Shown one piece after another: positions 57,515 to 64,000 of a stretch of DNA of 64,000 bases. The notes under the pieces were generated by a model. The model saw only the letters and a program-made list of their open reading frames with translations. It made no database searches and was not told the DNA's origin. The first letter of the stretch is position 1; the number at the start of each line of letters is the position of its first letter. The stretch is from Conoideocrella luteorostrata. Taxonomy: Eukaryota > Ascomycota > Sordariomycetes > Hypocreales > Clavicipitaceae. The stretch covers positions 62,001 to 126,000 of the forward strand of contig JASWJB010000023.1 of NCBI GenBank assembly GCA_032433595.1. Direction: 5' to 3'. The translations under genes were made by a program, and so were the position numbers.

Positions 57515-58010
57515 GGGTGTCTCGGATTGTAAGGGGTATGAATAAGGAGATTGGACGAAGCCATTAGGCAAGGAATTACATATCCATTATTACCGTAACA
57601 TAGCTCTTCCCACCAATGCACATGAATTTGAACCTCTCCAATTGCTTCTAGTGAATATAAGACAACTCCTCCATGCTTGCCAGAGAGCTTTTGCGTTATG
57701 TGCCTTCATGAGCATGTGAGCAATTTGCAATAGTGGAAATCGGCAGAAATAGAAGGGTTCAACTCAATAGATAGCTGTGATATCATATGATAATCGATGA
57801 TGATGGACAAAGTGATGAATTTCTCCTCCGACGAACCCGTTAGAATGCTTTAATTTATACCTCTTCTTCCTGCCTGTGAGATCTCCGAATTCCTCGTGAC
57901 CTCGGAGTCTTCTGACCCTGACTCAGCTGACAATCTTACTCTCTAGCTATTCACGGCACTGATCTTCCTCACAGGGAGCTATTCTCGGCTCAACAAGAGC
58001 CTTCTGCGGG
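57515..58010 (+). repeat. two abutting repeat copies (gene-fragment family, then GTTGCGTTATG-type family)
   Basis: 57515-57690 resembles 42790-42960 (GTGTCTCGGATTGTAAGGGG ... CCAATGCACATGAATTTGAA). Directly after it, 57692-58010 starts TTTTGCGTTATGTGCCTTCA and ends with CAGGGAGCTATTCTCGGCTC, which pairs with the distal block at 42020-42075. Both are decayed and non-coding. Confidence 0.55.
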
Positions 58011-58023
58011 AGGCCCTAGTAAC

Positions 58024-58599
58024 CTATTCCGCATCTAGCTTCTTATAAGCACTAGAATCCCAAAACATCCAGCCCGGATAGTGCGGGAGCGCCTCAAGCT
58101 CGCATTTAAGGTGGCCTCTACAAAGTATTACGGCCTCCTTCTGGGCCTGCTCTACATCGCATTGCAACCCCGCCTTATTCCCTTCCCAGGTAATGCTTTC
58201 GATCTTTGCACTCCCGCCCTCATCGTTGCTTGGTTTCGGGACGATGTGAAGAATATAACACTCCTCCTGCAACCAGCTTCGAATAATATGAATAGATAGA
58301 TTGCCGTTTTCGTCCGGATCCTCAATTAGTATATTCCATTTATCGTCCATACTTCGCGACTGAAACCCAACTTTGAGCTTTTCCACGTCCGCGTCGCTGA
58401 TGGGCACACCCCAAGATGCTGTGAGCGGCTCCTTCATAGGGTTTGCCGAGCCGCGCCGGTACGTTGCCGAATACCACATCGTGACCTCCTCGTCGGTCAT
58501 CTTCTCGTTTTCCGCGTCGGATCCGCTGTCCGTCGTCGGAAGCTCGGTTAGGGGCTCGACTGCAGGCTCGTCCAGTTCTGCATTGCTGTGCGGCGCCAT
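58024..58599 (-). CDS. conserved-looking hypothetical protein
   Basis: A 191-residue protein with an acidic, disordered N terminus (about 1-40) followed by a compact region: GVPISDADVEKLKVGFQSRS, then DDKWNILIEDPDENGNLSIH, WLQEECYILHI, and a C-terminal stretch with CRGHLKCELEALP and WMFWDSS. There is no signal peptide or membrane segment, so it is likely cytosolic or nuclear. The regular alternation of strand-like segments suggests a real folded domain. I do not recognise the family. Single exon; the ATG lies in good context (GCGCCATG on the reverse strand). Confidence 0.6.
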   Translation of the reverse strand: MAPHSNAELDEPAVEPLTELPTTDSGSDAENEKMTDEEVTMWYSATYRRGSANPMKEPLTASWGVPISDADVEKLKVGFQSRSMDDKWNILIEDPDENGNLSIHIIRSWLQEECYILHIVPKPSNDEGGSAKIESITWEGNKAGLQCDVEQAQKEAVILCRGHLKCELEALPHYPGWMFWDSSAYKKLDAE

Positions 58600-59504
58600 G
58601 CTGAAATCTGCGCCGCGGAATATGTTAGAGGATTGTGATGCAAGTTCGCATGTACCTGTTCTTAGACGGTCACGGCAGTCGATGGTAAATGCGTTGATTA
58701 CTCAAGATGAAGCTCTTTGGTAACGTAACAGGGGAAAAGGTCTAAATAAATAGATGTTGTGCGTCATTAAGTGCATGACAAGGATGACAATTGATGACAA
58801 TGATGACATCAGCTCCGCAGCTCTCCTTGCGGGGCTGGTGTTAGGAGCACACTCCTCCGCGCAGTGCAGCTAGTAGACGTGTGTGCTTGCCACAGTAGGT
58901 CGTCATCTGCTGATGTTTAGTTGGATCAGTAGATTCAAGTAAAAGACAGTTTTTGAGAGCGGCCCAGCTACCTATCTAAAAGAGTGAAATTTCTGCACAT
59001 GGACCAGTTGGCTCCCGCTGCAAGGCCCTCAGCCCTGGCCGCTTGGAACACCCGCGCCCGCGTCATGCCCAGGGCCGAGGCCGCGAATCGCTTACTTCGC
59101 AAAGACGTAGTCTGGTTCTGCTTATATCGAGGGAAGACAAAATGGCCCGCACCGCACATCACGACCTCGCCCAACCAAGTGCGAAAGTTTCATAGCCTCG
59201 TTGCCCCATTTAATGCATGCATCTAGGCAGCAGCATCCCCTGTTACCAACCAGCCCCCCCTCAGAACTACCGCCTCAGTGGATTTCAAAAGGCATGCGAT
59301 CCCATTCAAACCGAGCATCACTGATGTTTTAGCTAGAAAAAATGGATGTTCTCCGGGTGATAAGCGTGGAGACCGTGGCGACACCTGTTGAGTTGCCATA
59401 GCGTCAGGACACTACCCATGTCAATTGAATTGATGAACGAGCTGTCACAGAGTCCGGGTTCTCCCTCCATCAGAGGCCACAGGGCAGGAAGTTATGACAA
59501 GGGC

Positions 59505-59645
59505 GTCCAGGAATGTATGGGTATAAATTGGGGGATTTGGACAGGGCCGTCAGACGAGGGATTTCTCTTCCATCATCACTGTAACACAGATCTTCCCATC
59601 AATGCACAAGAATTTGAACCTCTCCAATCTATTCCAACAGTTATG
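59505..59645 (+). repeat. gene-fragment family, copy 3
   Basis: Encodes GIWTGPSDEGFLFHHHCNT and DLPINAQEFEPLQSIPTV in one frame, closely matching the relic at 42820-42930. It ends abruptly at about 59645. Confidence 0.6.
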
Positions 59646-60477
59646 AGCCCGGGAGGGCAGCAAAGACGCTAACCTGTACGGAGTAACTTCCGGGAAAACT
59701 AGTCCACACTACTACCCCCTCCAGTGGGTAAAGGCTATGGGTCAACTCTGCCGACTTGGGAGTCAAGAGGACCTTAGGTGAGCCGCGTACTCCGTAGGAA
59801 AGACAGAGAATCTGCCTCTCCGGAGGGGGTCGATTCACAGATGTGTAATAGTTGTTGTTTCATCTACTAGCGTTTTGGAACCTCTCTTGTATGGGGTGGC
59901 TCCGTCACGTGAGTGACTGTGCTCGACTAGCCTATTTTGCTCACAACAAATCTACCCACCACCCCATCACGTTATTACTCGGCAGCGTATTCTTTTTTTG
60001 GATAATATTTGAAGCTCCCAGACGCCACCTCGGCAACATGGCGCTGACAACCATCACACCGCAGGCCATTGACTCGACAGCCAGAGACAACAGGGTCCAG
60101 AACCCACTCGGCCCCGTCGGGTGCTATTGCTGGTGGTACCTCTTCTACAGCGGCGTCTGCGGCCATCTTCTCCGGCAACATCCTCTGCGCTGTGATGCAA
60201 AGAAAACTCTATCCGGCAGGAGAGCATTTTGCACGGTTCCGGCGCCGCAACATCATATGCATGCTGTTTTGGCCGAGCCTTGCCCTCAGTGCCGTTAGGG
60301 CTTCCCATCGTAGAAATTAGCATAGACCGAGACCATATTTCGTGTGAGTTATGCCCTCTTATGCTCCCTCGTGGCGCTTTTACTAAGCTTGTAGCTGTCG
60401 ACAAGGGGGCATCGTCGAGCGACAAGGGATGAATACTGCTTCGGCCAAGGAAGGGGCAGCGGATGGCATTAAACACA

Positions 60478-60561
60478 GACGAGGTCTAATTCCTCGTCGA
60501 TAACCAGATTACAAGGACAATTCCACGAATTAGACCTGTCGTAGCTGCTCACATCGTGACA
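60478..60561. repeat. LTR-like relic, copy 3
   Basis: The minus-strand reading begins TGTCACGATGTGAGCAGCTA and includes GAATTGTCCTTGTAATC and CGACGAGGAATTAGACCTC. It is related to 18600-18714 and 30470-30583. Confidence 0.55.
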
Positions 60562-61370
60562 CTATTAATTATAAGAAATACTTCATTATACTGCCCAAGT
60601 TTAGATACCTCCTACTTTGGACATAGAATATACTCGGTATATAAGAGCTCGACCCAACCTCGATCAGGGCCCGCGATCATGCTCTACGCGAGCAGCACCC
60701 GGACGATGGGGCGTTGGGCTGTTAGTGCTTGGAACGTGCGGGGTACTCTGTAGTCTGGCCCGCAGTGTCCGACACCACCAAACAGCGGCGGCACGAAACC
60801 TGTAGCAGGACCCCGACTACGCCAAAGGCTGGGCTTGGAGGAACCTGAGTGCGCCGAAACGTGGATACGAATTGCTGATTGATACGCCAACCTGACCAAC
60901 TGTTCTGCATTCCTCAAACTCCCCATCACATCGTACTCGAGATGCCACCAACTCTGGAGCTTGTCAGATGACGCCCTACATCAATCGCATCTGCCCTTGA
61001 CGAAGAAAGAAATGTCATCAATTGGGCCTCTGACGGGCCCGCCACCGACAGGCTCTATGACGAGCTTTGGGTACAAAGAGAATCAATAGTGGCACTTGTT
61101 GAAAATCACTAAGCACTGCGCAGGCGAGATACGTGCGCTGTGCTGCCGTCGTCCTGCTGGGTTCGGGGCAGCTTCAACGTTTGCGTTCTTGTTGAGGTCA
61201 ACTCCAACCGTGCACATGAGAAGGTATCTTCCGCTGTCCGATGCCACACAAGCTTGCTGAAGCCGAATATCCGGGCAGTATTGATAAAAAAAATGTGCGG
61301 CCAAATGAAACCTTGTAATCCCACAAGAAATTATATACACAACAGCCAATCATCCTCTTGATGATAGAAA

Positions 61371-62429
61371 TCACCTCCTCCACGATCCTGGCGCATTTTC
61401 AAATCCATCCTGGAGCCTCATCTGCGGCGGTCTCAGGTATTGGTCTTCCCAGTCTCCAGGATCCGCCAGTTGATCTTGGAAGCCGGGATACTCGGTTGTC
61501 TCCATATACATCCAACCAACATTTTCAAATTCACTTTCCGTTATACCCCCCTCCCATTCCGAATCTTCTTTCCTGGGGCCTAGTTCCTCAATTTCGTCCG
61601 CCGAGTAGCCACCGTCCGCATCACCACGATAATCTCCTTGCACAAGCTTCACCACAGCGCCACAATCCTGATCCAGAGACTCAAGACAGATGTCATCTAT
61701 CACCAGGAAGAAGTTATAGCGAGTCCCGGGTGCAGAGATATCGTCTGGACCTATAGAGAGATCTTCTTTGCAGTTGGCACGATACTCGTTAACCGCCCAC
61801 ACAGAGAACTTCTCACGCAAGGCGTCTATAGTGGCGCCCTCGAATTGGCTCCGGTCGTCCATAATTTCAAATCGGTGTCTAGGAAATAGCTCAGGGTTGG
61901 GGGCGGGCTCATACGGCAGCGACTCAAGAGAGTCATTAAGCTCGTCCAGCATCCGGTTCCAGGCATTATCATCACCATAGGCCGTTCGATAAATCACCAA
62001 GCCCCAAGGAGCATCCGGCTTCAAATTTCTTGAGTTAATCTGCCTCGCAACGTGTCGCAAGGGGTCAGCAAATTGAGCGTTCTTCTCAAGTGACCATGCC
62101 GATCGGACTTCTTGGCTGAGAGGGTAGGCTGCCTCTACTTCTGCTCTGACACGGAGTTGGCCATCATAATCTTTACCGTCGACCTGACTCAAAGCTGTTT
62201 CCAAGGCGCTGCTGAAGGCGTTTACGCGCTGGCGCTCCTCGGCGGTAAGAAGTTTTCTCGGCATGTTCGAAAAAGAACGAGAATATGTGGTACCAGGCGC
62301 GAAGGGCTGAGGTGGACGGTAGAATGCCGGTGTGTTCCCTGAGAAAGGTTTACAAAGTAGACAGGAAATCCTCCAAACGCAGATGGGATGAGAGGCCAAG
62401 GCAGGTTCGGTGTAGCGCAGAAACCGCAT
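61371..62429 (-). CDS. conserved-looking hypothetical protein, possible organelle presequence
   Basis: A single-exon frame of 352 residues from ATG 62429. An internal ATG at 62264 (MPRKLLTAEERQRVNAFSSA) is an alternative start. The extra 55 N-terminal residues are Arg/Ser/Pro-rich and could be a mitochondrial presequence or an untranslated leader. The core reads PWGLVIYRTAYGDDNAWNRM, LFPRHRFEIMDD, FEGATIDALREKFSVWAVNE, FFLVIDDICLESL and an acidic C-terminal region. The order and composition suggest a folded soluble domain. I recognise a pattern common among unnamed fungal proteins but no function. There is no intron and the frame is intact. Confidence 0.6.
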   Translation of the reverse strand: MRFLRYTEPALASHPICVWRISCLLCKPFSGNTPAFYRPPQPFAPGTTYSRSFSNMPRKLLTAEERQRVNAFSSALETALSQVDGKDYDGQLRVRAEVEAAYPLSQEVRSAWSLEKNAQFADPLRHVARQINSRNLKPDAPWGLVIYRTAYGDDNAWNRMLDELNDSLESLPYEPAPNPELFPRHRFEIMDDRSQFEGATIDALREKFSVWAVNEYRANCKEDLSIGPDDISAPGTRYNFFLVIDDICLESLDQDCGAVVKLVQGDYRGDADGGYSADEIEELGPRKEDSEWEGGITESEFENVGWMYMETTEYPGFQDQLADPGDWEDQYLRPPQMRLQDGFENAPGSWRR

Positions 62430-62897
62430 TAAATCTCACGTGTCGTTGCTTTACTAGAGGATCTGCAGCGGGCTCGGGCATTGCATTGTGAGAGGAGAAT
62501 AAGTTTTGCGCTTTGGCGGGGACGATGACTATTTAACACTAGCCATCCCCTGGATCGTCCAAAATAAGCAACGAAGTGGTCCGCAGCAGCGGAGTGGGGG
62601 GGTCCGAGCGGGAGAGCCGCACTGATGGTCAATCGGGTTGTTATTGACGATGATCTCCCCTCTGCTATCTCGCGCGTGTGTGCGTGCAGCTAACCATGGT
62701 TACGCCCCACCACCTGTTACGTAAACTACATCCATACGCTACAGACGCACAAAGCCCTAGCTAGCACTGGTAGTTTATCGCGTAATTCATAGAACGGGTA
62801 CGGAGGCATGACAAAATTATTTGATACGTACTCGAGCTCGGAATCCGTCAGAGATTGTAGAGAAACCCGGATTGCATGGAAATACAAAGAGAGTATG
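62430..62897. other. intergenic, promoter side of the 61-62 kb gene
   Basis: No gene seen. It presumably holds the promoter of the minus-strand hypothetical gene. Confidence 0.4.
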
Positions 62898-62980
62898 TGT
62901 CACACAAAAAATGGCGTAGCCAGAGGCCACTTTTCATGTGTAGGTATGACCCTTAAAATGGCTCATACTTTCCTGTGACA
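62898..62980. mobile_element. 83-bp MITE-like element, copy B
   Basis: Ends TGTCACAC and CTGTGACA, and flanked by the exact 5-bp duplication GTATG (62893-62897 and 62981-62985). The same length and about 85-90% identity to 4641-4723. No coding capacity. Confidence 0.78.
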
Positions 62981-63340
62981 GTATGCTGTGAGTGTCTTGA
63001 TACCATTTTACACACGAACAGCTACGGTTATCCGATAAGTAGAATTGTCCTTGTCTTCTGGCTATTCTGACGAGGGATTGAACTGCTATTTACCACTGGG
63101 TTCCGTCACTAGATATCGTTCTCAGAGGTCATCCTCGGCTTCATTTATCCAAGATTATCGTGTGGTCAGACCTCTAGCTTCGACCTTGACTGTGGCGTTC
63201 ACCCAGTCTTCCAAAATATCGTCGGGCGTGTGATTCCCTGCGACATCCAAAATTTCGAAGCCCAACAGAATACAAAAATGAACCAAAAAAAAAAAAAACG
63301 GCAAACAAATGATCAAGAGGCGGACAAAAAGAAATAATTC
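62981..63340. other. intergenic with LTR-like fragment
   Basis: At 63040-63080 the forward strand shows AGAATTGTCCTTGTCTTCTG and TGACGAGGGATTGAAC, a fragment of the LTR-like family in the opposite orientation to the other copies. A poly-A run lies at 63286-63298. Confidence 0.4.
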
Positions 63341-63994
63341 TCAATCGCGGGTATTACCGGGCTGCCACTTCAACTTGTCGACATTGTTGAGGAAGAAATT
63401 AACATCGTCGCGCAGTTGTTCGAGATGGGGGACACCAGCCGCCACAGCAGCAGGGATCTCGTCAAAAATTGTCCCGTGAGCCATTGTAATGAACGAGACC
63501 GCCTTGTTGGAAACAGCCGTTCGCATTGCAGGAACGAATTCGAGCCAAATAGCTTTGATACCTTTGAGCTCTGGAATATAGCTATCCATATAGCCAATCT
63601 CGGCAGTGAGCTGTTGCAAGGATTCTCGCTCAGTGATCTCGGAGTAGGCATCATTCATGTAACTAAAGACGGCGAAAACCTGTAGTTGTGACGAATCAGT
63701 TATCATATCGCACATCCGGGCCACCAATTCACTCGAATTTAGTAAAAAAGGTCCGGTGGCGTTGAGGGAAATTGATCGACGGTAAAATAAAAATAAAAAA
63801 CTTACATTTTGCAGCATACTCGAAATATGCTGAGCTTCGGTAACCTTGCCGCCAAGTGCCTTCTTGATACTTGTTCTCAACGTCTTTTCTGAAATGGGAT
63901 TTTTTAAGCTAAACAGCTTACCCTTGATCCAGTTGATACGATCTTGGACCAGAAGCAGATTCTTCATGTTGCCCCAGTCGCCAATGGCACTCAT
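63341..63994 (-). CDS. unrecognised mostly helical protein at the window edge
   Basis: Exons 63994-63806 and 63679-63341 are joined over a 126-nt intron (GTAAGT...ACAG, with AACTGAT branch-like sequence). The intron is a multiple of three and open, so it is easily missed. The spliced product is 175 residues. It begins MSAIGDWGNMKNLLLVQDRI and continues with amphipathic, helix-like segments (TLRTSIKKALGG, SYMNDAYSEITERESLQQL, VAAGVPHLEQLRDDVNFFL) and a hydrophobic stretch AMRTAVSNKAVSFITMAHG. No signal peptide is seen. The start lies 6 bases from the window end, so further upstream exons are possible. The family is not assigned. Confidence 0.5.
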   Translation of the reverse strand: MSAIGDWGNMKNLLLVQDRINWIKGKLFSLKNPISEKTLRTSIKKALGGKVTEAQHISSMLQNVSFLFLFYRRSISLNATGPFLLNSSELVARMCDMITDSSQLQVFAVFSYMNDAYSEITERESLQQLTAEIGYMDSYIPELKGIKAIWLEFVPAMRTAVSNKAVSFITMAHGTIFDEIPAAVAAGVPHLEQLRDDVNFFLNNVDKLKWQPGNTRD

Positions 63995-64000
63995 TATACG

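Larger units (their letters stand above)
58600..61370. other. 2.8-kb intergenic stretch with repeats, no firm gene
   Basis: Includes decayed repeats at 59505-59645 (gene-fragment family) and 60478-60561 (LTR-like relic). Several overlapping frames between 59850 and 60480 on both strands are not convincing. Protein-like scraps near 60810-60900 cannot be joined to a start. Confidence 0.4.

Noticed and set aside
59852..60476. Overlapping 140-150-codon frames on both strands
   Set aside because: No recognisable domain on either strand, poor start contexts; likely shadow frames of GC-richer sequence.

Overview
The window reads as nuclear DNA of a filamentous ascomycete (Pezizomycotina, most likely Sordariomycetes/Hypocreales; this placement is inference). 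The signs are short 49-126 nt introns with GT...AG ends and CTAAC/CTGAC branch sites, a HET-domain protein, a fungal-type subtilase/ubiquitin-like protein, small secreted proteins, an F-box protein and a fungal NRPS. Genes are sparse, many are broken, and dispersed repeats are common, so it looks like accessory or subtelomere-like sequence rather than core housekeeping DNA.

Layout. 0.3-3.4 kb: a multi-exon protein with C2H2-like fingers, a subtilisin fold lacking two of its three catalytic residues, and a fungal ubiquitin-like domain. 5.7-6.2 kb: a three-exon small secreted crystallin-like protein. 7.1-11.5 kb: a HET-ankyrin-ZZ protein. 13.8-29.1 kb: the core of interest, a candidate biosynthetic cluster made of a one-module NRPS (C-A-N-methyltransferase-T), a 5-aminolevulinate synthase copy, a fructosyl-amine/sarcosine-type FAD oxidase and a hydroxymethylbilane synthase copy. 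31.4-34.1 kb: a small unknown gene and an APH-fold phosphotransferase-like gene. 37.2-41 kb: two secreted proteins. 44-51 kb: a long imperfect inverted repeat carrying two degraded copies of one gene, with an F-box gene between the arms. 51.7-55.7 kb: an MFS transporter relic and a frameshifted beta-lactamase-like gene. 58-64 kb: three conserved-looking but unnamed proteins.

The central cluster has two haem-pathway enzymes (step 1, ALA synthase; step 3, PBG deaminase) beside an N-methylating NRPS and an amine oxidase. The ALA synthase carries no Cys-Pro haem-regulatory motif. The deaminase keeps its cofactor cysteine and catalytic aspartate but has lost an otherwise conserved lysine. No copy of step 2 (PBG synthase) is visible here. 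Together they may supply or divert a 5-aminolevulinate/pyrrole unit into a peptide product, or they may be haem-supply or self-protection copies. The function is inference; the gene content is seen directly.

Repeats include an 83-bp MITE-like element present twice with clean 5-bp target duplications, LTR-like relics, a family with terminal GTTGCGTTATGTGCC, a multicopy gene fragment, a minisatellite upstream of the NRPS, and a pair of about 120-bp direct repeats bracketing the deaminase gene.
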